A stretch of DNA of 64,000 bases from Ridgeia piscesae (lineage: Eukaryota; Annelida; Polychaeta; Sabellida; Siboglinidae): positions 187,501 through 251,500 of the forward strand of contig JAODUO010000434.1 of NCBI GenBank assembly GCA_025642075.2, read 5' to 3'. How positions within the stretch are numbered: the first letter of the stretch is position 1; every line of letters starts with the position of its first letter. The notes below the pieces were generated by a model. That model did not search any database. It was given only the letters and a program-made list of their open reading frames with translations, and was not told where the DNA came from. This document shows positions 36,273-62,639 of the stretch, in pieces. The position numbers and the translations under genes are program-made.

Positions 36273-39200
36273 AGCTCAGATCAGGCGGCTGAAATCTGTT
36301 GTGGTTTCAGCCTGGACCTGCGACTCGTTGAGTGATAACAGTAAGGATAAGAATAAAATTTTCACGAAAATCAGCAGGAACTCTGTCCGTCCAAAATTCT
36401 CAAGCTAAAGCTATGCAAGCAGCGAAGGCTGCACTAACTTCTTACAGTGATCATCACAGGAAAATATCCAATAAAACAACCTTTATGATGAGGGGTCTAC
36501 CTTGTTTTGTTGTGTAAGACTACTGAGCATCATCATACATTTCTAATAAACAATCTGACGGAATAAACTGTGATAGTAACTAAGCTTTATACACCCCTAG
36601 CATACAACCCACGTTGTAATTGTCTACTCTTGAAAAGTTGAATGGAGAAGGATGTTTACAACTTTTGGATAACCATACATGTCAACACCATTTGTTTTTA
36701 TCTGTGAACAAAATCTTCTGACGTTCAGCAGTGGTTGAATAACTTGACTTTGCCTCAACAGCTGAATTGTATTGTGTTTTAAAGCTTACAGTGAGATACT
36801 TAGGATTTGGTTGAAAGATATGGGTTGTTCACGGTATGGTTTATTTGTTTATATTTTGTGTTCACATACAGTTTGTTCATGTTTGGTTTGTCTGTATGTG
36901 GTTAGTTCGTGTAGTCTGTTTACAAGTGGTTTGTTTATATGTTGTTTGTTTACATGTGGTTATAGTTTGTGTGGTCTGTTTACGTGTGGTTTGTCTATGT
37001 GGTTTGTTTACATGTGATTTGTTCATGTGGTTTGTCCATGTGGTTTGTTTGCACGTGGTTTGTTTTAACTTTACATGTGGTTTGTTTACATGTGGTTGTT
37101 TTAACTTTACACGTGATTTGTTTTAACTTTTCCCCTGGTTTGTTTACATGTGGTTTGTTCATGTGGTTTGTTTACATGTGGTTTGTTTACACATAGTTTG
37201 TTCATGTGGTTTGTTTATATGAGGTTTGTCCATGTGGTTTGTTTACATGTGGTTTGTTTACTTACACATGGTTGTGTTTCATTGGTTTGTTTCAAGAAAC
37301 ATTAAAATTAATATTGCTGTAAGAATGTACCTACCTGGTGTATGGTGACGCACCTGAATAGTGTGACGTCATTAACAACAATGCTTAGTCACATCAACAT
37401 GGCTTTATTAGCAGAATACCAGCTACTTTTTCACCTGACTCATGACTGGGATGGGAACAATGTCTGTCTAGTGACACAGAATCATGGCTCATAGGGTGGT
37501 AAATGCCTGAATCTGAATGGGATACGTCGTAAGGAGCCAATATTGGCTATTATATATGACGGGGGTGTGTGTGCATGTTATTGAGTGTTTGAGCTCAGAT
37601 CAGGCGGCTGAAATCTGTTGTGGTTTCAGCCTGGACCTGCGACTCGTTAAGTGATAACAGTAAGGATAAGAATAACATTTTCACGAAAATCAGCAGGAAC
37701 TCTGTCCATCCAAAATACAGGAAGAAAATTCTCAAGCTAAAGCTATGCAAGCAGCGAAGGCTGCACTAACTTCTTACAGTGATCACCACAGGAAAATATC
37801 CAATAAAACAACCTTTATGATGAGGGGTCTACCTTGTTTTGTTGTGTAAGACTACTGAGCATCATCATACATTTCTAATAAACAATCTGACTGAATAAAC
37901 TGTGACAGTAACTAAGCTGTATACACCCCTAGCACACAACCCACGTTGTAATTGTCTGCTCTTGAAAAGTTGAATGGAGAAGGATGTTTACAACTTTTGG
38001 ATAACCATACATGTCAACACCATTATTTTTTTATCTGTGAACAAAATCTTCTGACGTTCAGCAGTGGTTGAATAACTTGACCTTGCCTCAACAGCTGAAT
38101 TGTATTGTGTTTTAAAGCCTACAGTGAGATACTTAGGATTTGGTTGAAAGATATGGGTTGTTCACGGTATGGTTTATTTGTTTATATTTTGTGTTCACAT
38201 ACAGTTTGTTCATGTTTGGTTTGTCTGTATGTGGTTAGTTCGTGTAGTCTGTTTACAAGTGGTTTGTTTATATGTTGTTTGTTTACATGTGGTTATAGTT
38301 TGTGTGGTCTGTTTACGTGTGGTTTGTCTATGTGGTTTGTTTACATGTGATTTGTTCATGTGGTTTGTCCATGTGGTTTGTTTGCACGTGGTTTGTTTTA
38401 ACTTTACATGTGGTTTGTTTACATGTGGTTGTTTTAACTTTAGACGTGATTTGTTTTAACTTTTCCCATGGTTTGTTTACATGTGGTTTGTTCATGTGGT
38501 TTGTTTACATGTGGTTTGTTTACACATAGTTTGTTCATGTGGTTTGTTTATATGAGGTTTGTCCATGTGGTTTGTTTACATGGGGTTTGTTTACTTACAC
38601 ATGGTTGTGTTTCATTGGTTTGTTTCAAGAAACATTAAAATTAATATTGCTGTAAGAATGTACCTACCTGGTATATGGTGACGCACCTGAATAGTGTGAC
38701 GTCATTAACAACAATGCTTAGTCACATCAACATGGCTTTATTAGCAGAATACCAGCTACTTTTTCACCTGACTCGTGACTGGGATGGGAACAATGTCTGT
38801 CTAGTGACACAGAATCATGGCTCATAGGGTGGTAAATGCCTGAATCTGAATCTGAATGGGATATGTCGTAAGGAGCCAATATTGGCTATTATATATGACG
38901 GGGGTGTGTGCGCATGTTATTGAGTGTTTGAGCTCAGATCAGGCGGCTGAAATCTGTTGTGATTTCAGCCTGGACCTGTGACTCGTTAAGTGATAACAGT
39001 AAGGATAAGAATAACATTTTCACGAAAATCAGCAGGAACTCTGTCCATCCAAAATACAGGAAGAAAATTCTCAAGCTAAAGCTATGCAAGCAGCGAAGGC
39101 TGCACTAACTTCTTACAGTGATCACCACATGAAAATATCCAATAAAACAACCTTTATGATGAGGGGTCTACCTTGTTTTGTTGTGTAAGACTACTGAGCA

Positions 39201-40190
39201 TCATCATACATTTCTAATAAACAATCTGACTGAATAAACTGTGACAGTAACTAAGCTTTATACACCCCTAGCACACAACCCACGTTGTAATTGTCTACTC
39301 TTGACAAGTTGAATGGAGAAGGATGTTTACAACTTTTGGATAACCATACATGTCAACACCATTATTTTTTTATCTGTGAACAAAATCTTCTGACGTTCAG
39401 CAGTGGTTGAATAACTTGACTTTGCCTCAACAGCTGAATTGTATTGTGTTTTAAAGCCTACAGTGAGATACTTAGGATTTGGTTGAAAGATATGGGTTGT
39501 TCACGGTATGGTTTATTTGTTTATATTTTGTGTTCACATACAGTTTGTTCATGTTTGGTTTGTCTGTATGTGGTTAGTTCGTGTAGTCTGTTTACAAGTG
39601 GTTTGTTTATACAGTGTATGTTGTTTGTTTACATGTGGTTATAGTTTATGTGGTCTGTTTACATGTGGTTTGTCTATGTGGTTTGTTTACATGTGATTTG
39701 TTCATGTGGTTTGTCCATGAGTTTGTTTGCACGTGGTTTGTTTTAACTTTACATGTGGTTTGTTTACATGTGGTTGTTTTAACTTTACACGTGATTTGTT
39801 TTAACTTTTCCCATGGTTTGTTTACATGTGGTTTGTTCATGTGGTTTGTTTACATGTGGTTTGTTTACACATAGTTTGTTCATGTGGTTTGTTTATATGA
39901 GGTTTGTCCATGTGGTTTGTTTACATGGGGTTTGTTTACTTACACATGGTTGTGTTTCATTGGTTTGTTTCAAGGAACTTTAAAATTAATATTGCTGTAA
40001 GAATGTACCTACCTGGTGTATGGTGACGCACCTGAATAGTGTGACGTCATTAACAACAATGCTTAGTCACATCAACATGGCTTTATTAGCAGAATACCAG
40101 CTACTTTTTCACCTGACTCGTGACTGGGATGGGAAAATGTCTGTCTAGTGATGCAAAAGTCATGGCTCATAGGGTGGTAAATGCCTGAAA
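36273..40190. repeat. 1.33-kb unit in three tandem copies
   Basis: Copies begin with AGCTCAGATCAGGCGG at 36273, 37592 and 38931 and end near 40190. They are nearly identical; differences are single bases, a 12-bp insertion in copies 2 and 3 (AATACAGGAAGA) and small indels. Each copy has a perfect hairpin near its start (GGCTGAAA...TTTCAGCC), a block of irregular TGGTTTGTTTACATG repeats in its middle and a TGACGTCA octamer near its end (37364, 38697, 40042). Short frames in the unit repeat with it and look non-coding. It lies 0.8 kb upstream of the NT5C2 promoter. Confidence 0.97.
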
Positions 40191-41016
40191 CCAATTACCA
40201 GGTAAGGCCTATGTAAAAGAGATAAGACCAGAGGGATAGGTGTTTTCTTGGAATAGATAACGTTATCAGATCTTTTAAGTATCCTGGAGTGGGTGGGTGT
40301 GGTTGTGGAAGGGTGCATAACCTACAGACAACAAATGGTAGCAAGTTCACACCTGGTTCTCATCTTATACTACCACTGAACACAACTGGACATCTTTTTT
40401 GGCAAATGAAGTGGTCCAGTCCAAATGAGTTATAATTAAAAAGTCTCATTAACTATTATAAAATAACGTTATAATTATGAACTGATGTAAGGAATTATTA
40501 TGAAGACACATGTATTACAAATTGTAAAGAAATATTGTAAATGCGTTATAGAGAATTATAAAATGATATACATGTACCACAAAGAACCATTATTCCAACA
40601 AACTACACAAAATACTGTAAAACAGAACTGTTGTAAAGAACTATTACAACATAATTATTTCAAAGAACCATTACAAACTGTAATGAGCCACGTGTAAGTA
40701 GTGCACTTGCAAGTCTTAAGTACTGGGATAATGCACTTCCAGTTCTGATAACCACACATCTGCACAGTGTACAATGCACACACATCAATCACACATGTCA
40801 ATCACACGTGTCAATCACATACATCAGTCACGCCCCCAATATATCATGTTCCATGTCCAGCTTCTAGTCCCAGCACTGTCAACACACAACATATTGCGTC
40901 ACTACAGTTGACAAGATCCGGTTCAGCCGTGTGTTTAGACAAGGTGACGTAGGTGCTATGCTGACGGTGTCATCCTGCTGACGGTGACCTCAACAACCCA
41001 TTAACCTACACAGTCC
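40191..41016. other. NT5C2 upstream region
   Basis: Contains imperfect repeats of AAAGAACYATTACAA (40580-40680) and of TCAATCACAC (40790-40830). A GGTGACGTAGG half-CRE lies at 40941-40951. Otherwise unannotated. Confidence 0.5.
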
Positions 41017-41053
41017 TATATAAGCCCTGTCAGTAGCAGTGACTCCTCAGTTC
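41017..41053 (+). promoter_or_regulatory. NT5C2 core promoter: TATA box and initiator
   Basis: TATATAAG at 41017-41024 and TCAGTTC at 41047-41053. The A at 41049 would be +1, placing the TATA box at -32 to -25, the textbook spacing. A start there gives a 55-nt 5' leader before the ATG at 41104. Confidence 0.75.
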
Positions 41054-41103
41054 TATTTGCATTGCCGACTCACAAGGAAGTCAATACACGTGTACAGTAT
41101 ACA

Positions 41104-54708
<13,605 letters not shown>

Positions 54709-55304
54709 GTGCGTACTCTGTCTCACCACAGACCACAATGTTCTCTACCTAATCATATACCATAGTTCTACTGCGTCAGTTCACGTCAGTGTTAGTCTAC
54801 TCAGTTGTCTGTGCTAGAATTAATTTACACCGAGTCCTGTGTGCCTGGCTCTGTGTTGCTTCACCTAAACACATGATGCTTTCTCACTGACTTCAGCATC
54901 TGTGGCGGTAATTGTTTGCTTCTTTTTGGTGTTTTACTGTGTACCTAATGAAGCTACACAGTGCTTAGTACACTATATGTATGATTAGTACTTACGTTTT
55001 GTGATGGTGTGGTATCATTCTTCGTATGTATTCACATTTATTATGTGTTTTTGAAATGAGTGTTTTAACTTATGTGAACTAGTATTCTGTATGGTATGTT
55101 ATATAACATAATTGAGACCACATGAGGGTTCAAAGTTAACTTTAACAATAAATGCGTATTCAAATGAGTTTAACCAGAAAGCAACATTATGGAGTTATTC
55201 ACATCCTCTGAAAAGAGGTTCATAAGTTACCAAAATGAAGCAAAAGCATACATCAATGGAGAACTTATAGTCACATCACATGCAATAGAATCAACTGGAG
55301 TGTC
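54709..55304 (+). other. NT5C2 intron 6, first part
   Basis: No exon or repeat recognised. Confidence 0.5.
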
Positions 55305-56870
55305 TATCAACAATAGCAACTGGAGTGTGTACATCACATCAATAGGAAGCAACTGGAGTAGGTCGTACATCACATCAATAGGAAGCAACTGGAGTAGGTC
55401 GTACATCACATCAATAGGAAGCAACTGGAGTAGGTCGTACATCACATCAATAGGAAGCAACTGGAGTAGGTCGTACATCACATCAATAGGAAGCAACTGG
55501 AGTAGGTCGTACATCACATCAATAGGAAGCAACTGGAGTAGGTCGTACATCACATCAATAGGAGCAACTGGAGTAGGTCGTACATCACATCAATAGGAAG
55601 CAACTGGAGTAGGTCGTACATCACATCAATAGGAAGCAACTGGAGTAGGTCGTACATCACATCAATAGGAAGCAACTGGAGTAGGTCGTACATCACATCA
55701 ATAGGAAGCAACTGGAGTAGGTCGTACATCACATCAATAGGATGCAACTGGAGTAGGTCGTACATCACATCAATAGGAAGCAACTGGAGTAGGTCGTACA
55801 TCACATCAATAGCAAGCAACTGGAGTAGGTCGTACATCACATCAATAGGATGCAACTGGAGTAGGTCGTACATCACATCAATAGGATGCAACTGGAGTAG
55901 GTCGTACATCACATCAATAGGAAGCAACTGGAGTAGGTCGTACATCACATCAATAGGAAGCAACTGGAGTAGGTCGTACATCACATCAATAGGAAGCAAC
56001 TGGAGTAGGTCGTACATCACATCAATAGGAAGCAACTGGAGTAGGTCGTACATCACATCAATAGGAAGCAACTGGAGTAGGTCGTACATCACATCAATAG
56101 GATGCAACTGGAGTAGGTCGTACATCACATCAATAGGAAGCAACTGGAGTAGGTCGTACATCACATCAATAGGAAGCAACTGGAGTAGGTCGTACATCAC
56201 ATCAATAGGATGCAACTGGAGTAGGTCGTACATCACATCAATAGGATGCAACTGGAGTAGGTCGTACATCACATCAATAGCAAGCAACTGGAGTAGGTCG
56301 TACATCACATCAATAGGAAGCAACTGGAGTAGGTCGTACATCACATCAATAGGAAGCAACTGGAGTAGGTCGTACATCACATCAATAGGAAGCAACTGGA
56401 GTAGGTCGTACATCACATCAATAGGATGCAACTGGAGTAGGTCGTACATCACATCAATAGGAAGCAACTGGAGTAGGTCGTACATCACATCAATAGGAAG
56501 CAACTGGAGCAGGTCGTACATCACATCAATAGGATGCAACTGGAGTAGGTCGTACATCACATCAATAGCAAGCAACTGGAGTAGGTCGTACATCACATCA
56601 ATAGGAAGCAACTGGAGTAGGTCGTACATCACATAAATAGGAAGCCACTGGAGTAGGTCGTACATCACATCAATATGATGCAACTGGATTAGGTCGTACA
56701 TCACATCAATAGCAAGCAACTGGAGTAGGTCGTACATCACATCAATAGGAAGTAACTGGAGTAGGTCATACATCACATCAATAGGAAGCAACTGGAGTAG
56801 GTCGTGCATCACATCAATATGATGCAACTGGGGTAGATCACATAAATAGGATGCAACTGGAGTAGATCAT
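55305..56870. repeat. 36-bp minisatellite, about 43 copies
   Basis: Unit AGTAGGTCGTACATCACATC plus AATAGGAAGCAACTGG. Three main variants differ at two bases (GGAAGC, GCAAGC, GGATGC) and are interspersed. As 36 is a multiple of 3, the array reads a 12-residue repeat on both strands (YDLLQLLPIDVM on the minus strand, open for 425 codons). One 2-bp deletion at 55561 breaks the frame. I regard this as non-coding intron. Confidence 0.98.
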
Positions 56871-58434
56871 CGTGAAGTAACAGAAATAATGAGATGTTTG
56901 TAGTTGATTTCTCCTGGTTGGGAGTGGGCCGATCCCGGAGGTACTGCAATACTGGACCAATCCGTGGAAAATTCGGAGCAAGCTCCTGCATCTTATCCCA
57001 GTGCCAAAATTGATGACTTGTTTAGTCCACAAAGTGACACCACTAGTACAGCTGTATATTCACACAAATGCATACAAAGACTGATATCATGCCACATAGA
57101 ACATATGGTACGTACTAAATACTGTGTAATTAGTTCTGTGAGGTGTACAGTACAATGCCAAATATGTTTTGAAATACAATAAATACACTTGGGGGTGAGA
57201 CCACAATTTTATGGTACTGGGAAAATGATCAGTGATGCACTACACACCCAGATGCACCAGGACCGGTGCATGCATGCACTTTGCCTGCGATGTCATCTCG
57301 ATAAGTTTAGCTTCATGTTTTCTCTGCATATGTATGTTGTACACAGGCTCCTGCACAGCCTCTCTGCTGATTTTTTACAGGTCATGTGACTGTCATGTGA
57401 CTTGTTTATAGATGAAACGTTCAGTAAGTCGGCAAAGTCCAAAAACCGTGAAGTATTATGTCAGTGGGTGGTTGCTACCGTGTATCATAAGGATATAAAT
57501 CGGTACTGTGGTGCCAACTAGTGAGCGGGACAGATACTAATACATGTTGTGGATGTGAGAGCTGGGTAGTGTGGTGGGTGTCAGTTGAATCTGAAGGGGG
57601 GGGGTTGGGTTGGAGTTTTCGATCGTTCAGTCTCACGCTGTGTGTCAGAGGACATGAGTGATTTGAACCAGTGTGAAACAAGTATTTTGGACTTTGCCGC
57701 CTTATGAGACCATCTGCCAGGTAGTTGGTAGCACAGTATGAGAATTAAGAAACGTGGTTTCAATTTAATTCCATGTTGTTTAAATTGCATCTAGTGTACG
57801 TGGAGGTTTCTGTCGAAAAAGGTAACGCGTGACTCTGAGTCTCTGACAGTTTGTACAATCTTGTCAACTTTGAAGACAATCGTGGCTGTTCACCACAGGT
57901 CCGAATAGAAACCATCATTGACAGTTCATATACTGACATACAGGTGTATATGATATATTATTACTGTGTAAATTATGTTATATTTTAGCTGAAATTACAC
58001 ATTAATGATTTTGTAGTAGCTAATTCTAGCTATGCATTTTGAATTAGTATTAATACAGTAACATCTTTTGATTATTTTGCTAATTAATTAATTACTAGCA
58101 CCTTTTAGGACTTAGTCAAACATGGATTTCAAGGTTGTAGCCCACATGACAAGTCTTAAGTATTATATGATATATAATAACTTCTTTATATAGCACCATG
58201 TTCCCAGATATAAAAAACCTGTTAAAGGTGCTTAAAATACAACATAGTCATTCATTGTACGTATAACGCATACATAATAATAATAACAAGAAATCTAAAT
58301 AAATAACTGATGTAAAATAAACAATTGGCTAAATATTGACTATATAGTTCTAACTACAAGTAACTTATTCTGCTTTAAGATCAGTTAAGTAATGAAATTA
58401 AATAAATAATTTAAATTAAGTCAAAGATAAATAA

Positions 58435-58437
<3 letters not shown>
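56871..58437. other. NT5C2 intron 6, nothing recognised
   Basis: No exon with NT5C2 similarity. A short G run at 57596-57604. The microexon-like TTTATAG|ATGAAACGTTCA|GTAAGT near 57410 would introduce a stop in the NT5C2 frame. Confidence 0.5.

Positions 58438-58482
<45 letters not shown>
58438..58482. repeat. (TA)n microsatellite
   Basis: About 22 TA units. Confidence 0.93.
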
Positions 58483-58486
<4 letters not shown>

Positions 58487-58859
58487 ATTTATAAACTTAT
58501 TATTTCTTCATCCTCAAAGTATTTTAGCTAACACATTTAGTTGATTTATTTTAACTCAAACTATTAACTATACAGACTAATGAATATCAATTATTTATTT
58601 TATAGCTGATGCTGCTGAATTGCCTTATATGGTTATTGATAGTATTAATATGGTTTACTTCGTGTTGTATTTTAGAATATTTATTTTGTTTTAATGTGCA
58701 GTACATACATTTTATTGTAATAGTTTTCAATTTACCATGACATTTTACAGTTGTTGTGCCTTTGAGTGAGTATTGTACTTGGATATATGACACATAATAA
58801 ATTCTTTTGTATAGTTATTATTAAAAAAAGGGCCACATTTCAGTTGTACAGATATATCT

Positions 58860-59155
58860 CACGCATCACGGTAAGTCGGTTTGTTGTTTAAGTTATCAGT
58901 GGTTGAATTGAACCATCGCAATTCACGTTTTGAGAAATTAGGGTATAAGAGTGTGTGATGATGCACATCTGCCTGGTAATTCAGAGCTCTGAGTTGAAAA
59001 CCAGGTACGATCAAGATTGGTATGTTTGCTATAAAAACCTGGCTCTCCACTCAACATTGGGGACGTCCCAATATGCGACGTAAAGGAACCACTGTAGACG
59101 GACGACATGTGTCCTGGCAATGACCACCCTCAATGCCAACATAAAAAGGTAGATT
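58860..59155 (+). mobile_element. Probable degenerate SINE
   Basis: A tRNA-like stretch (CATCTGCCTGGTAATTCAGA, then AACCAGGTACGATCAAG, a weak B box) is followed by a compact body with CCTGGCTCTCCACTCAAC, GGGACGTCCCAATATGCGAC and GTAAAGGAACCAC. The layout is like a tRNA SINE, but the boxes are decayed. Confidence 0.4.
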
Positions 59156-60477
59156 AAAAAAAGCAGGCCAGTTGAATGAAATCTCAGAATCATTGTAACT
59201 AGAACATATATAAACTACCTGGGGTAGTCAGTTAAAATAAACATTTGAGTTAGACATCTTGTATACTAAGCACCATACTACTTTATGACATGAAATTATG
59301 GTGGCTCCTATGACAGCGACATTATTGTCTTAATAGGAGCTACCGACCCCAGTTTGTAAATGTTATATGATTGTGGGTTTTAATTTTTTATTTTGGTACA
59401 ACAAGAATTACTATAAGTGCACACATTTGTATGTATTGTAGGCCTAACGTATAGACTTATAATAGTATGTGAACATGATATAATATGCGTGTATGTATGC
59501 TTGTATAAATGTACTAACGAAATTGATGTACTTTCAACAAACTCTATACCTACTTGGGGTCAATAAATATTATGGTTATGGTTGCAGAGTACTGGAAACA
59601 ATAGGAAGTCATTCTAGCACAACAGCAGTAACTAAGTTAGTAAGCATTGCATTTGAAATTTAACATGTTCTATGGTGCTTTAAGAATTGCAACTTTACTG
59701 GGCTTGTGTTTGCTGTAAAAATAATATTCCATGCACAGAAATCTTGAAAGTTTACGTTTTTAGAATGCATTGCTCATTGAAGTTAGGTGTTTAATTTTCA
59801 AATCATATGCTATTCAATCCAAAACAATTTCTTTAGATGTTAATTTGAAATTGCAATATACAAACTGAACGTAATTTGTGTTTTATTTTTTATAATTCAA
59901 ACAAATTATGAGTTGCCAACGCAAATGTATTTTTTGGCATTTTGTCAGACCAACTTCTAGCTTCACACCATGGCCATTTACCACACACTGTAAATCCTTT
60001 TAACGAGTATTGACTGTATGTTTGAACAGCCACGTTTGTTTTCATAGTTTAAAAATAAACTAATGTGTTATTGAGGTTGATAACATTGCACACTTCTGCC
60101 ACATTACAAAAAGAATGTGTAACACTGTCTGCATGTGGCTTTGATGTGTCCCAATACGTCTCAGTCGACCACAGTTTCCTTTGTTTACAACCGGGGACAG
60201 GCCACCATTTATATTTTATACTTAATATAGCTTATTAGTTCTCTACACCTCAATTATTGGATAGCAGCACTGTTACTTATATTTTTAGCAACTCTATTTG
60301 GATATAACAAATCCTGGGTATGGATTTAGTAGAAACTTCATAACAGACTGTAAGCCTGATGCAGTGGAGTTGTCATGGCAAACATGTCCATAATGACCAC
60401 TAGCCTGTTGCTAACCCCTTCATTTTATGTATAAATATACATAGTTTAACCTTTCAAACATGTGTAATTCATTCTTT
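59156..60477. other. NT5C2 intron 6, nothing recognised
   Basis: AT-rich. No motif supported. Confidence 0.5.
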
Positions 60478-61404
60478 TCTTTCTTTCGTTTGTTCGTTTG
60501 TTCGTTTGTTCGTTTGTTCGTTTGTTCGTTTGTTCGTTTGTTCGTTTGTTCGTTTGTTCGTTTGTTCGTTTGTTCGTTCGTTCGTTCGTTCGTTCGTTCG
60601 TTCGTTCGTTCGTTCGTTCGTTCGTTCGTTCGTTCGTTGGTTGTTGGTTGGTTGGTTGGTTGGTTGTGTTGTTTGTTCGTTGGTTGGTTGGTTGGTTGGT
60701 TGTTGTTGTTGGTTGGTGTTGTGTTGGTTGTTGTGTTGTTGGTTGTTGTTGGTTGGTTGTTGTTGGTTGGTTGTTGGTTGTGGTTGTTGTTGGTTGTGTT
60801 GCGTTGTTGTTGGTTGGTTGGTTGGTTGTGTTGGTGTTGCGTTGTTGGTTGTTGTTGTTCGTTGTTGTGGTTGGTTTGGTTGTTGGTTGGTTGTTGGTTG
60901 TTGTTGGTTGTTGTTGTTGGTTGGTTGGTTGTTGGTTGGTTGGTTGGTTGGTTGGTTGGTTGGTTGGTTGGTTGGTTGGTTGGTTGGTTGTTGTTGTTGG
61001 TTGGTTGGTTGGTTGTTGTGTTGGTTGGTTGGTTGGTTGGTTGTTGTTGGTTGGTTGTTGGTTTGTTGTTGGTTGGTTGGTTGGTTGGGTTGGTTGGTTG
61101 GTTGTTGGTTGCGTTGGTTGTGTTCGTTGTTGGTTGTTGGTTCGGTTGCGTTCGTTGGTTGGTTGTTGTTGTTCTGTTGGTTGGTTGTTGGTTGTTTGGT
61201 TGGTTGGTTGGTTGTTGGTTGTTGGTTGTTGCGTTGTTGGTTGTTGTTGTTCGGTTGGTTGTTGTGTGTTGCGTTGTTGATTGTTGGTTGTCGTTGTTGG
61301 TTGTTGTTGGTTGGTTGCGTTGTCTGTTGGTTGGTTGGTTGGTTGTTGTTGTTGTTGTTTGATTGTTTGTTGTTCGTTGTTCGTTCGTTCGTTCGTTCGT
61401 TCGT
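60478..61404. repeat. Compound TTCG/TTGG tetranucleotide tract
   Basis: (TTCGTTTG)n to about 60563, (TTCG)n to about 60637, then about 730 bp of TTGG and TTG units in irregular mixture, and (TTCG)n again at 61372-61404. Long frames rich in Val/Gly/Leu or Asn/Gln/Thr are artefacts. Confidence 0.97.
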
Positions 61405-62268
61405 GTCCTTCCACCAGTCTGTGTGATTTGCTTTGTCCTTCCGCCAGTCTGTGTGATTTGCTTTGTCCTTCCGCCAGTCTGTGTGATTTGCTTTGTCCTT
61501 CCGCCAGTCTGTGATTTGCTTTGTCCTTCCGCCAGTCTGTGTGATTTGCTTTGTCCTTCCGCCAGTCTGTGTGATTTGTTTTGTCCTTCCGCCAGTCTGT
61601 GTGATTTGTTTTGTCCTTCCGCCAGTCTGTGTGATTTGCTTTGTCCTTCCGCCAGTCTGTGTGATTTGCTTTGTCCTACCGCCAGTCTGTGTGAATTGTT
61701 TATCCTTCCGCCAGTCTGTGATTTGCTTTGTCCTTCCGTCAGTCTTTGTGATTTGTTTTGTCCTTCCGCCAGTCTGTGTGATTTGTTTTGTCCTTCCGCC
61801 AGTCTGTGTGATTTGTTTTGTCCTTCCGCCAGTCTGTGTGATTTGTTTTGTCCTTCCGCCAGTCTGTGTGATTTGTTTTGTCCTTCCGCCAGTCTGTGTG
61901 ATTTGTTTTGCCATTCCACCAGTCTGTGTGATTTGTTTTGTCCTTCCGCCAGTCTGTGTGATTTGTTTTGTCCTTCCGCCAGTCTGTGTGATTTGTTTTG
62001 CCATTCCACCAGTCTGTATGATTTGTTTTGTCATTCCACCAGTCTGTGTGATTTGTTTTGTCCTTCCGCCAGTCTGTGTAATTTGTTTTGTCCTACCACC
62101 AGTCTGTATGATTTGTTTTGTCCTTCCGCCAGTCTGTGTGATTTGTTTTGTCCTACCACCAGTCTGTATGATTTGTTTTGCCATTCCACCAGTCTGTATG
62201 ATTTGTTTTGTCCTTCCGCCAGTCTGTGTAATTTGTTTTGTCCTACCACCAGTCTGTACGATTTGTTT
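61405..62268. repeat. 30-bp minisatellite, about 29 copies
   Basis: Unit TCCTTCCGCCAGTCTGTGTG plus ATTTGTTTTG, with two copies lacking a GT pair. As 30 is a multiple of 3, each strand reads a 10-residue repeat. It abuts a LINE remnant at 62276. Confidence 0.98.
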
Positions 62269-62275
62269 CCAGTAT

Positions 62276-62345
62276 TGGCTACATTTGATATCAATATCAT
62301 TGACCATCGTAAGGTCAAATGCAGAGCATGCACTCTCCATCAAGA
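62276..62345 (-). mobile_element. LINE C-terminal remnant
   Basis: The minus strand reads MESACSAFDLTMVND then IKCSQYW, the DL...N...A-YW ending of an I/RTE-like LINE. It shares MESACSA-DLTM with 31459-31495. Confidence 0.5.
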
Positions 62346-62639
62346 TTGTAATAATATTGCACTAATATGATTTGTACAAAACGTAAAATTTCATTCTTAG
62401 TGCTTAGTAGTTATATTTGTGGCCTGTCCCCTGCACATTTCAGCTTTTTCCAGCGGGGCAAAGGGTGGGGAGTGGGGGTGGCTTCTGTTGCGTTGGTTCT
62501 GTTTCATTGACTCTTCTCTTGTGTCACAGTGAACTAAGGCAAGTATTGTAGATCTGTCCCAGACCTACGTGCATGTCTCACTGTAGTTGCATTGTTTTGT
62601 TTGTTGGGTCTAAGCATGCTTAATCTGGTGTGTGCTACT
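62346..62639. other. NT5C2 intron 6, nothing recognised
   Basis: Contains CACAGTGAACTAAGG (62525-62539), partly like the unit of the following array. No exon. Confidence 0.5.

Noticed and set aside
57411..57424. Microexon candidate for NT5C2 after exon 6
   Set aside because: Joined in phase it gives an immediate stop and has no family similarity.
60420..62343. Frames of 300-624 codons rich in Thr/Asn/Gln, Val/Gly/Leu or Cys/Ser/Leu
   Set aside because: They are composed entirely of the tetranucleotide tract and the 30-bp minisatellite, in several frames and on both strands.
62526..62540. Second microexon candidate (CACAG|TGAACTAAGGCAA|GTATTG)
   Set aside because: No similarity to the next NT5C2 segment; the sequence is more simply a relative of the adjacent 31-bp repeat unit.
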